Assembly: GCA_023396465.1 (NCBI GenBank)
Contig: JAEWWF010000079.1
Span: 1-7,553, forward strand
DNA length: 7,553 bases
Direction of reading: 5' to 3'
Origin: Pseudomonadota bacterium
Lineage (GTDB): Bacteria > Pseudomonadota > Alphaproteobacteria > Rhodospirillales > Rhodospirillaceae
Positions 1-5,748 of the stretch are shown here, one piece after another; within the stretch, counting starts at the first letter, position 1, and each line of letters begins with the position of its first letter. A model generated the notes under the pieces. The model was not told where the DNA came from. It saw nothing but the letters and a program-made list of their open reading frames with translations, and made no database searches. Position numbers and translations under genes: made by a program.

Positions 1-771
1 CTGATCGCCTTCGCCCTGGCCGCCTCCGGTGGCGGTGGTCTGGATGTGGGTGTGGTGCCGCTGCTTCTGCTGGCCGCCGTCGGGGCGGGCGTGTTCGTGG
101 TGGTGGAGCGGCGGGCGAAGGCCCCGCTGGTGCGGCTGGCGGCGCTGCGGGAAGCCACCTTCAGCGCCGGTCTGACCATGAATGCCCTGGTCGCGGCGGT
201 CATGATGGCGACGCTGGTGGTCGGACCGTTCTTTCTGGCGCGTTCCCTGGGACTCACACCGGGTCTGGTCGGCATGGTGATGTCGGTCGGTCCGGCGATC
301 TCGGCCCTGAGCGGGATACCGGCGGGGCGGCTGGTCGATCGGTTCGGGGCGGTGGCGATGACCCCTGTCGGCTTGGCGCTGGTGGCCTGTGGCAGCCTTG
401 GCTTGGCGGTGGTGCCGTCGATCATCGGCGTGGCCGGCTATGTGGGCGCGATGATGCTGCTGACCCTGGGCTATCAACTGTTCCTGGCCGCCAACACCAC
501 CGCCGTGATGGTGGGTGTGCCGGCGGGGCAGCGGGGTGTGGTGTCCGGCATGCTCACCCTGTCGCGCAATCTGGGGCTGATCTCGGGGGCTTCGCTGCTG
601 GGGACGGTCTTCGCGCTGGCGGCGGGCGAGGGTGATGCGGCTGCCCACGGTGGCGCGGCGGCGGCCGGCATGCAGGCCACCTTTGCCGTCGCCACCGGGC
701 TCATCGTCGTGGCGCTGGTGGTCAACCGTCTTGGCCGCGGGGGCAGGGCAGTGCCAGCGGAGAAGCCCTGA
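1..771 (+). CDS. MFS transporter, DHA2-like drug/solute exporter, C-terminal part (5' truncated by window edge)
   Basis: The frame is open from base 1, so the true start lies upstream; the GTG at 46 is internal. The visible 256 residues hold about seven hydrophobic helices, starting near residues 17-35 and ending with a helix close to the C-terminus. A loop with charged residues (ERRAKAPLVRL) follows the first helix, as in 14-helix DHA2 exporters where E.R...PL.dL precedes the next helix. GRLVDRFG at residues 109-116 is the MFS motif-A type loop, and the SGMLTLSRNLG segment near residue 185 resembles the late-helix motif of EmrB/QacA-type pumps. Inner-membrane proton-coupled export is the family role; the substrate cannot be told. 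The protein ends in a short polar tail (VPAEKP). It converges with the GNAT gene, with 61 bp and a GC hairpin between them. The MFS call is solid; the DHA2 assignment is moderate. Confidence 0.88.
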   Translation: MIAFALAASGGGGLDVGVVPLLLLAAVGAGVFVVVERRAKAPLVRLAALREATFSAGLTMNALVAAVMMATLVVGPFFLARSLGLTPGLVGMVMSVGPAISALSGIPAGRLVDRFGAVAMTPVGLALVACGSLGLAVVPSIIGVAGYVGAMMLLTLGYQLFLAANTTAVMVGVPAGQRGVVSGMLTLSRNLGLISGASLLGTVFALAAGEGDAAAHGGAAAAGMQATFAVATGLIVVALVVNRLGRGGRAVPAEKP

Positions 772-778
772 CAGCCGA

Positions 779-809
779 CGGGGCCGGGCGCTGTTTCGCT
801 CCGGCCCCG
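779..809. terminator. GC-rich bidirectional hairpin between convergent genes
   Basis: A 9-bp perfect inverted repeat (CGGGGCCGG at 779-787, CCGGCCCCG at 801-809) begins 8 nt after the MFS stop. GCG/CGC inside the loop can extend it by three pairs past one bulged T. It lies between two converging genes and probably ends both transcripts. There is no clear T-run on either side, so it may only be a 3' stabiliser or act together with Rho. Confidence 0.55.
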
Positions 810-832
810 GGCGGTTTCGGCGGTGGACTCGA

Positions 833-1501
833 TCAGGCGATCAGTCGGTTTTCCGCCGTCGTCGGCGTGATCGCCCGCCCCGCGGGGTGGACGGAGGGCT
901 CGAAGAAGAGGAGGGTGCCGGTTTCTTGCGTCCACGGCCGGCGAACCCACACCTGTTTTTTGGCGATGCCGGGCAGCACCGGCACCGAGGTCTGCGGCTC
1001 CAACTCCTCGACGGTTGGCTTGTCGATCATCCCGGTGACGCCGGACAGCGCCCCTTCGACCAGTTCGAGGGCGAGGAAGCGGGTGAGGTCGACGGGGCCG
1101 GGCAGCTCCAGCGCCATCGCCAGATCGCGGCGGAAGCCAAAGCGGCGGTAATAGGGCTCGTCGCCGACCAGGATGACGATCTCGTGCCCTTCGTCGCGGC
1201 AACGATCCAGCGCCGCCCGCATCAGCTGGGTGCCGATGCGCAGCGAGCGGTACTTTTCCTCGATGGCGATGGGGCCGAGCAGCACCGCCGGCACCCGCTT
1301 CTCGCCGATGACGATGGGCCAGAAGCGGATGGTGCCGATCACCTCCGCCCCTTCCACCGCCACCAGATTGAGGGCAGCCACCGAAGGCACGCCGTCGCGC
1401 AGCCGGTAGACCGTCTTGGTCGTCCGGTCGGGGCCGAAGGACTTCTCCACCAGCCGGTCGATGGCGGGGCCATGACCGGGGAGTTCACGGACGATCATCA
1501 T
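833..1501 (-). CDS. GNAT family N-acetyltransferase (YhbS-like, COG3153 type), downstream of the decarboxylase
   Basis: 222 aa. Transfers an acetyl group from acetyl-CoA to an unidentified amine. The acetyl-CoA binding signature is visible as LGPIAIEEKYRSLRIGTQLM at residues 75-94 (R85..R88-I-G90: the R-x-x-R-x-G-x form of the pyrophosphate loop). The family's C-terminal GNAT motif, LVGDEPYYRRFGF, is at 111-123, typical of the YhbS-like group. Beyond about residue 130 there is a 90-residue C-terminal extension that I cannot assign. Two ATGs sit in tandem at the start; a GAGAG-type ribosome site lies about 10 nt upstream. It follows the decarboxylase gene by 53 bp on the same strand, so the two are probably one transcript. 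From memory, GNATs of this type often sit beside odc2 in alphaproteobacteria, which makes a polyamine or diamino acid substrate attractive, but that is inference only. Confidence 0.9.
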   Translation of the reverse strand: MMIVRELPGHGPAIDRLVEKSFGPDRTTKTVYRLRDGVPSVAALNLVAVEGAEVIGTIRFWPIVIGEKRVPAVLLGPIAIEEKYRSLRIGTQLMRAALDRCRDEGHEIVILVGDEPYYRRFGFRRDLAMALELPGPVDLTRFLALELVEGALSGVTGMIDKPTVEELEPQTSVPVLPGIAKKQVWVRRPWTQETGTLLFFEPSVHPAGRAITPTTAENRLIA

Positions 1502-1554
1502 CGTCTGGGTACTCTCTTAACCAGGAGCCGTAAGCGCGGGCAGGGGCGACGGCG

Positions 1555-2685
1555 TCAGATGTAATATTCCGAGAGCGGCGCGAAGCCGTTGAAACCGTTG
1601 GAGGCATAGGTCGTAGTATACGCCCCCGCGGCCCGGATTTCGACCCTGTCGCCGATGCGCAGCGCCACCGGCAGGCGGTAGTCGGCCTTGTCGTACAGGA
1701 TGTCGGCGGAATCGCAGGTCGGGCCGGCCAGGATCACCGGCGCCGTCTCGCCGCCGTCGTGGTCGGTGATCAGCGGGTATCGGATTGCCTCGTCCATGGT
1801 TTCCGCCAAGCCGCCGAACTTGCCGATGTCGAGGTAGACCCACGAGCGGTTGTCGTTGGCCGACTTCTTCGAGATCAGCACCACCTCCGACTGGATGACG
1901 CCAGCGTTGCCGACCATGCCACGGCCCGGCTCGATGATGGTTTCCGGCATGCGGTTGCCGAAGTGCTTCAGCAGGCTGTCGCGGATGGCCTGGCCGTACT
2001 GTTCCGCCGAGGGGATGTCGACCAGATACTTGGTGGCGAAGCCGCCGCCGAGGTTCACCATCTTCAACTCCAGGCCCTTGCCGGCGAGGTCGTGGAAGAT
2101 GTCGGCCACTTCCGCCAGGGCGCGGTCGTACTGCTCCAGGTCACGCTGCTGGCTGCCGACATGGAACGACACGCCGTAGGGCTCCACGCCCTTGAAGCGG
2201 GCGGCGAGCAGCAGTTCCTTGGCCATCTCCGGCTCGCAGCCGAATTTGCGCGACAGCGGCCATTCGGCGCCCTCGCCCGAGGTCAGGATGCGGCAGAACA
2301 CGCGCGAGCCGGGAGCGGCGCGGGCCACCTTGTCCAGTTCCGCCTCGCAATCGAAGGCATAGAGGCGCACGCCGCGCTCGAAGGCGGCGGCGACGTCGCT
2401 TTCCTTCTTGATGGTGTTGCCGAAGGAAATGCGGTCCGGGGTGGCGCCGGCGTCCAGCACCATGTCGATCTCCGGGATCGAAGCGCAGTCGAAGGACGAG
2501 CCGGCCGCCACCAGCAGCCGCAGCACCGCCGGCGCCGGATTGGCCTTCACCGCATAGAAGATGCGGGTGTCGGGCAAGGCGGCGCGCAGGGCGGAGAAAT
2601 TGTCCGCCACGATGTCGAGGTCCATCACCAGGCAGGGGGTGGCCGGGCGGGTGTCGCGGAGGAAAGCGGCGATCTTGGTGTTCAT
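1555..2685 (-). CDS. odc2: Lysine/ornithine decarboxylase, fold-III (alanine racemase-like) PLP enzyme
   Basis: 376 aa, the usual length for the bacterial Odc2 group. Decarboxylates ornithine to putrescine and/or lysine to cadaverine, the entry step of polyamine synthesis, in the cytosol. Key elements visible: PLP-binding K47 in YAVKANP (44-50), H175 in VSFHVGSQQ, the phosphate-binding glycine run NLGGGF (211-216), EPGR at 252-255, the catalytic C324-D325 of the second protomer in GPTCDSADILY, and Y356 in GAYTTTY, which contacts PLP. The C-terminus NGFNGFAPLSEYYI fits the family. All catalytic positions are intact, so the enzyme should be active. A ribosome site (AAGGA, 2694-2698) lies 8 nt before ATG. 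The symbol follows the alphaproteobacterial Odc2 enzymes; whether lysine or ornithine is preferred cannot be read from sequence. Related diaminopimelate or carboxynorspermidine decarboxylases are less likely because this protein is short and has the ODC-type CDSAD motif. Confidence 0.93.
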   Translation of the reverse strand: MNTKIAAFLRDTRPATPCLVMDLDIVADNFSALRAALPDTRIFYAVKANPAPAVLRLLVAAGSSFDCASIPEIDMVLDAGATPDRISFGNTIKKESDVAAAFERGVRLYAFDCEAELDKVARAAPGSRVFCRILTSGEGAEWPLSRKFGCEPEMAKELLLAARFKGVEPYGVSFHVGSQQRDLEQYDRALAEVADIFHDLAGKGLELKMVNLGGGFATKYLVDIPSAEQYGQAIRDSLLKHFGNRMPETIIEPGRGMVGNAGVIQSEVVLISKKSANDNRSWVYLDIGKFGGLAETMDEAIRYPLITDHDGGETAPVILAGPTCDSADILYDKADYRLPVALRIGDRVEIRAAGAYTTTYASNGFNGFAPLSEYYI

Positions 2686-2792
2686 GGCAGCGGTCCTTCA
2701 GGCGCAACTCGGGCGCAAAGTGAGTCTAAACGCTTGTTTTTTGCGGAGTTGTTCGTGCGTTTGGGGGCGGGGAGACCCCGGCCCTTGCGCGC
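2686..2792 (-). promoter_or_regulatory. Leader/spacer of the decarboxylase gene with hairpins
   Basis: This 107-bp gap holds two inverted repeats. The first is an 8-bp GC stem with one bulge (2765-2772 with 2776-2784, triplet loop), 8 nt behind the stop of the cyclotransferase gene; no T-run follows it. The second is AAACGC/GCGTTT (2728-2733 and 2757-2762) around 23 nt that include an A-rich run on the transcribed strand. I see no good -35/-10 pair, so a separate promoter is unproven. The first hairpin may end or attenuate upstream transcription. Alphaproteobacterial ornithine decarboxylase genes are known to carry a leader motif called speF; I could not match it here by eye. Confidence 0.3.
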
Positions 2793-3365
2793 CTATGGAT
2801 AAGCTCGGGCCTCGGCGGCCTGGGCCTCTTCGTCGTATCCGTAGAGGCTGTCCACCTGGTCCTTGATATGGGCCCAGACCCCTTCGACCTCCCGCAGGGA
2901 GATGCGGCCGTAGTAGGTCATCAGCCGTTCGGCCAGCACCAGGGCCATGGACCGCTCGGTCTTCGCCCAGGCGCTGAAGTCCCATCCGTCGTGGGAGACG
3001 TCGATGGCGCCAGTATCGAGGAACACCAGCGCTGTCACCCGGCGGCCGTCGGCGGTGGTGGCGGTCACCGGCACCAACTCGTAGACGTCGCCTTCGTAGA
3101 AATGCATGCGGTCGATGTCCTCGGCCGTCAGCCCTTCCACCAGCCGGCCTTCGACCAGCCCGTCGGGCTTGGGCACCAGCACCGGATAGTGCTCGCCGGC
3201 CACCCGGCGGCGCTGAAAGCCGCGGATGGAGGCGTCCGACATGCGGATGTGCGCGGCCTCGCGACCGATCACCCGCGCCAGCAGGTCGGAGCACATCAGG
3301 CTGCCGAAGACGAAAATGGCTTCAGCGGCGTGGTGGTCGCCGTTGGTGTACAGGAAGGAAGCCAT
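2793..3365 (-). CDS. Gamma-glutamylcyclotransferase, AIG2-like (GGCT/GGACT fold)
   Basis: 190 aa. Members of this fold release 5-oxoproline from gamma-glutamyl peptides or gamma-glutamyl amines. The substrate loop FVFGSLMCSDLL (18-29) matches the V(F/Y)G(T/S)LM signature, and the likely catalytic glutamate is E91 in MHFYEGDVYEL (87-97), the usual place after a GRLVEGLTAEDI strand-helix. A charged C-terminal helix rich in Glu and Ala follows residue 150. There is no signal peptide, so it is cytosolic. The start is the only ATG or GTG before the FGSL strand; GGGGGA about 10 nt upstream can serve as ribosome site. It is first in the three-gene minus-strand cluster with the decarboxylase and GNAT. 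That setting suggests action on gamma-glutamyl derivatives of amines, but glutathione-linked dipeptides or an uncharacterised substrate are equally possible. Confidence 0.82.
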   Translation of the reverse strand: MASFLYTNGDHHAAEAIFVFGSLMCSDLLARVIGREAAHIRMSDASIRGFQRRRVAGEHYPVLVPKPDGLVEGRLVEGLTAEDIDRMHFYEGDVYELVPVTATTADGRRVTALVFLDTGAIDVSHDGWDFSAWAKTERSMALVLAERLMTYYGRISLREVEGVWAHIKDQVDSLYGYDEEAQAAEARAYP

Positions 3366-3497
3366 AGCGGGCCGTCCCCCAGGTCATCGTCCGCGCGGAA
3401 ACGCGGAAGGTGGAAGCAAATCCCTCACCACGCCAGCGGCATGGCAGGGGGTTCGTTCAGCGATGTCGGAAAGCCCGGTATCATGCCCCGGGAAGGG

Positions 3498-3652
3498 CGC
3501 TGACTATTCGACCTGGGTACTGAGCCCCAGCGCGCGGTTAGCAACCATATCACTTCTCCAGCAAAACACCGGCAGAGCCGAGTGAACGTCCAGAGCCGCG
3601 TTACGTCGTTGCTTAGCCTCGCGGGCCAGGGGCACGTGCGAATACGTCTGTG
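3498..3652 (-). ncRNA. Candidate structured small RNA: long imperfect hairpin, 6S-like in shape
   Basis: The two halves pair through a series of stems (plus-strand coordinates). GACTATTCG 3502-3510 pairs with 3639-3648 (one bulge). GCCCC 3524-3528 pairs with GGGGC 3629-3633. CGCG 3531-3534 pairs with 3620-3623. GGTTAGCAAC 3536-3545 pairs with GTTGCTTAGCC 3608-3618 (one bulge, one G-U). The apical part holds TCACT/AGTGA (3550-3554, 3581-3585) stacked on CGGC/GCCG (3570-3573, 3577-3580). An asymmetric internal loop of 13 against 5 nt separates the first two stems. A long interrupted hairpin of about 155 nt with internal bubbles recalls 6S RNA, but I cannot confirm a conserved 6S sequence and the neighbours are not the usual 6S ones. 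The minus strand is preferred because a near-consensus promoter starts transcription at the hairpin base. Against this, the G-U pair favours the plus strand, where TATCAT at 3479-3484 is a weaker -10. A miniature-transposon remnant is the main alternative. Confidence 0.42.
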
Positions 3653-3659
3653 GGAATGC

Positions 3660-3688
3660 ATGTAGTCCCATCGCGCGGGCCTGACAAG
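3660..3688 (-). promoter_or_regulatory. Candidate sigma-70 promoter for the structured RNA
   Basis: Read on the minus strand: CTTGTC (3688-3683), exactly 17 nt, then CTACAT (3665-3660). This matches the alphaproteobacterial vegetative consensus CTTGAC-N17-CTATAT at ten of twelve positions. Initiation 7-9 nt downstream falls at about 3651-3653, the outermost base pair of the long hairpin, which is the main reason for reading it as a genuine promoter. It could also drive the cyclotransferase-decarboxylase-GNAT cluster if transcription reads through. Confidence 0.5.
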
Positions 3689-3703
3689 AGAAATTTTCGC
3701 CCT

Positions 3704-3742
3704 GCCGCAACATCACCGGCGGTGTGGCCCCGATGTCGCAGC
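3704..3742 (-). terminator. Hairpin behind the kelch-like gene
   Basis: On the minus strand GCTGCGACATC (3742-3732) pairs over 11 positions with GATGTTGCGGC (3714-3704); two pairs are G-U, so the stem forms fully only in minus-strand RNA. The loop is 17 nt. It starts 35 nt after the stop of the kelch-like gene. The following tail contains TTTCTCTT only after about 11 nt, so it is not a textbook intrinsic terminator. Confidence 0.4.
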
Positions 3743-3777
3743 GCCCCGCACCAAACCCGCAGGAACCTTAGCGATTT

Positions 3778-4971
3778 TCAGTCCAACGGATGGCCCGGAA
3801 GGGGTAGTCCGCGCACATATCCGGGACCCTTGTCGGGCTCCTCCTGCACGGTGCCGGGAGCCGGGAGGCGGTAGAGGGCGACCTCGCCGCGCGGGTCGCG
3901 CACCACGACGATGCTTCCGGTGCGGCGGTCGTAGGCGCATTTGGAAACGAGTCTGGCCGTCTCCTCCGACGGCGCCGGGCCTTCGGGGTTGGGCCAGCGC
4001 GTCACGGACAGATCGCCCGGATCGATCTCATAGACGCTACGGGCGCCAGACAGCACCACCAGCGTCCGCCGTTCCGGGTGCCAGACCATGCAAGGGGCGG
4101 TGCCAACCCCGCCGAGCGGTGGCTCGCCGAGGCGGCGCAGGCGGTCGGCGCGCTGGCCGGGGCCGAACTCGACGGCATAGAGGGCGCGGCCACGGGCGAG
4201 GCAGTAGATACCGGTATCGCTCTCGGCGCAGATGTCGCTGCCCGACAGCTTGGCCTCCGCCTGCTTGCGCTCCTGGGCGGGGGCGTCGGCGGTGGGATCG
4301 ACCTCGGCCAGCACGCCATGGTCACTGCCGACCACCACGATGCCGCCGGTGTGCGGGTTGCGGGCGGTGAGGGCGCCGGCGAAGTCGGGCGGCGCTCCGG
4401 CCAGCCGCCGCCAGCCGCGATCCGGGGCGCTCAGATCGAGCGACCAGGCGGTGTCGATGCGGCCGCGCCTGCCCTTGGGGCAAAAGGGATCGGAGAGGAA
4501 GGCGTGCAGGCGCCCCCCCGCCACCACCAGCCCATCGCCCGAGACACCGGCGACGGGGGCGTTCCGGGGCGCCGGGCAGGTGGTCCCGGCGGCGGCGGGC
4601 AGCGGCGACGGCTCGGTGAGGCGCTGCCAGCGCATATCCTCAAGGCAGAAGCGGTACACTTCGTTGCCGCCCCAGTCGCGCCGGCCGCCGCCCATGAACA
4701 GCAGGCAGCGCGAGCCCTCGTCCCAGGCGGCGCCATTGCCAGCGGCGATCAACGCTTGTGGTCCGCGCTCGCCGGCGATGCCGAGGCGCCCGGCGGTGGC
4801 GTCGTCGACGGCGACCCCGGATGCCAGGAAGGAGGTGCCCGGTACCAGCGCCCATTGTCCGGGTGGCGGCGCATGGTCGGCCGCCCGATCCGCCCGTGCC
4901 GCCTCGGCCGACAGGAGCAGCAGCGCGGCGGTCACGGCGGCGAGGGCGGGACGTCCAGGGCGGCGATGCAT
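3778..4971 (-). CDS. Secreted kelch/beta-propeller-like protein of unknown function, eight cysteines
   Basis: 397 aa from the ATG at 4971, chosen because AAGGAG (4979-4984) lies 7 nt upstream and a signal peptide follows directly: RRPGR, a hydrophobic core at residues 8-22, and a probable cut after ARA at 27. An in-frame ATG at 5028 would add 19 arginine- and proline-rich residues and lacks a ribosome site. The mature protein has repeated beta-rich blocks of kelch style, the clearest being FMGGGRRDWGGNEVYRF followed by W115 (about 92-118): glycine pair, N-E-V-Y strand, then W. Later blocks include VVAGGRLHAFL, GIVVVGSD and TLVVLSG. Eight cysteines remain after cleavage, an even number that suits disulfides in the periplasm or outside. 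No catalytic motif is visible. It stands alone, 124 bp downstream of the exporter pair on the same strand. I do not recognise a specific family; the propeller reading is from repeat texture only. Confidence 0.78.
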   Translation of the reverse strand: MHRRPGRPALAAVTAALLLLSAEAARADRAADHAPPPGQWALVPGTSFLASGVAVDDATAGRLGIAGERGPQALIAAGNGAAWDEGSRCLLFMGGGRRDWGGNEVYRFCLEDMRWQRLTEPSPLPAAAGTTCPAPRNAPVAGVSGDGLVVAGGRLHAFLSDPFCPKGRRGRIDTAWSLDLSAPDRGWRRLAGAPPDFAGALTARNPHTGGIVVVGSDHGVLAEVDPTADAPAQERKQAEAKLSGSDICAESDTGIYCLARGRALYAVEFGPGQRADRLRRLGEPPLGGVGTAPCMVWHPERRTLVVLSGARSVYEIDPGDLSVTRWPNPEGPAPSEETARLVSKCAYDRRTGSIVVVRDPRGEVALYRLPAPGTVQEEPDKGPGYVRGLPLPGHPLD

Positions 4972-4978
4972 GGGGCGG

Positions 4979-4984
4979 CTCCTT
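4979..4984 (-). promoter_or_regulatory. Ribosome binding site deciding the kelch-like gene start
   Basis: AAGGAG on the minus strand, 7 nt before the ATG at 4971. It favours this start over the longer frame beginning at 5028. Confidence 0.7.
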
Positions 4985-5095
4985 CGGCTGCGGGGCAGGA
5001 GGGGCGGCCAGCATAGGGGCGGCGGCATGGCGGGAACCAGCCTCCGGCCGGACTACCTCAAGCGGCGAAGGACGGGCAAGGACGGTCGATCGCCG

Positions 5096-5713
5096 TCAGT
5101 TGGCGACAACGGCGGCGCCAGCACCCACCAGCATGGCCCCGGCGCCGCGATTGAGGCGGCGGCGGGCGGTGACGCCCCGCAGCACGCGGCGCAGGCGGCT
5201 CGCCATCAGGCAATAGGGCACCAGGGCGCAGGCGATGCCGGCGGCGGCGAGAGGGGCGGCGGTCAACACCGCGCCATGGGCGAGGGCATCGAGGTCGAGT
5301 AGGTTGGGAAGCACCGACAGGTAGAAGAAGATCGGCTTCGGGTTGCCCAGGGTCAGCATGTAGCCCGACAGCCAGGTCCGCAGCAGCGAGCGTTCCACCG
5401 GGACGTCGGCGTCGATGTCCTCCTCGCTCACCCGCTTGCGCCACATCTTGACGCCCATCCACACCAGATACAGCCCGCCGGCGATCTTCACCGCCAGGAA
5501 CAGCGGGCCGAGCACCTGCGCCACCATGGACAGGCCGAACACCGTCAGGGTCAGCCAGGTGACGTTGCCGCACAGGATGCCGGCGATGAACGGCAGGGTG
5601 CGCACGAAGCCCTGGGCCAGTCCGCGGGCGATCACCGCGAATACCCCCGGCCCCGGCGTCAGGCCGAGCAGGTAGACGGCAAGGAAGAAGGCGAAGGCGG
5701 CGTGCAGGGTCAT
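5096..5713 (-). CDS. LysE/RhtB family translocator, copy 1
   Basis: 205 aa inner-membrane exporter of the LysE/RhtB superfamily, which exports amino acids such as lysine, threonine, homoserine or leucine. The first helix carries the family signature LTPGPG (18-23), followed by ARGLAQGF. The central block LGPLFLAVKIAGGLYLVWMG (68-87) and LTLGNPKPIFFYLSVLP (120-136) are family hallmarks; the C-terminus RRRLNRGAGAMLVGAGAAV is typical. About six helices. The start is the ATG in MTLHAAF, conserved with the neighbouring copy; the ribosome site is poor, so translation may depend on the gene 35 bp upstream. The frame stays open upstream through the other copy, but that extension is arginine-rich noise. 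A CGGCGA/TCGCCG repeat (5063-5068, 5090-5095) directly behind the stop could act in termination. The substrate cannot be predicted. Confidence 0.93.
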   Translation of the reverse strand: MTLHAAFAFFLAVYLLGLTPGPGVFAVIARGLAQGFVRTLPFIAGILCGNVTWLTLTVFGLSMVAQVLGPLFLAVKIAGGLYLVWMGVKMWRKRVSEEDIDADVPVERSLLRTWLSGYMLTLGNPKPIFFYLSVLPNLLDLDALAHGAVLTAAPLAAAGIACALVPYCLMASRLRRVLRGVTARRRLNRGAGAMLVGAGAAVVAN

Positions 5714-5748
5714 GATGAGGTATCGCTGACGGAGGGGAGACTGGAGGC

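Larger units (their letters stand above)
3366..3777. other. 412-bp intergenic stretch without a supported protein gene
   Basis: No open frame here has coding-like composition together with a ribosome site. Base composition drops to about 61 % GC over 3481-3720 by hand count, against roughly 70-80 % in flanking genes. It contains, left to right: a 6-bp hairpin TCCGCG/CGCGGA (3390-3395 and 3402-3407) in the leader of the cyclotransferase gene; a small stem CCCGG/CCGGG (3474-3478 and 3488-3492); the long hairpin at 3498-3652; a promoter-like site at 3660-3688; and a hairpin at 3704-3742. The last three are entered separately. Confidence 0.7.

Noticed and set aside
1759..2802. 347-codon plus-strand frame opposite the decarboxylase
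   Set aside because: Antisense to a fully motif-supported PLP enzyme; the translation is His/Gly/Arg-rich and lacks any family feature.
3226..3585. Plus-strand open frame running out of the cyclotransferase gene into the spacer
   Set aside because: Its first half is antisense to a well-supported gene; the rest lacks coding signal.
3425..3661. Minus-strand open frame of 78 codons
   Set aside because: Overlaps the previous frame and the hairpin, has no ribosome site and no family resemblance.
3504..3716. Minus-strand open frame of 70 codons over the intergenic segment
   Set aside because: GTG start with no ribosome site, no recognisable family, and it coincides with the self-complementary arms of the long hairpin, which explain the sequence better.
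3366..3777. tRNA, SRP RNA, RNase P RNA or tmRNA in the intergenic segment
   Set aside because: No T-loop/anticodon arrangement, no SRP tetraloop motif, no RNase P core sequence and no tmRNA tag or tRNA-like end were found.
4078..5302. Long plus-strand open frames opposite the kelch-like gene and exporter copy 1
   Set aside because: Antisense shadows caused by high GC; Ala/Gly/Arg/Pro-rich without domains, while the minus strand has a signal peptide, ribosome site and family motifs.
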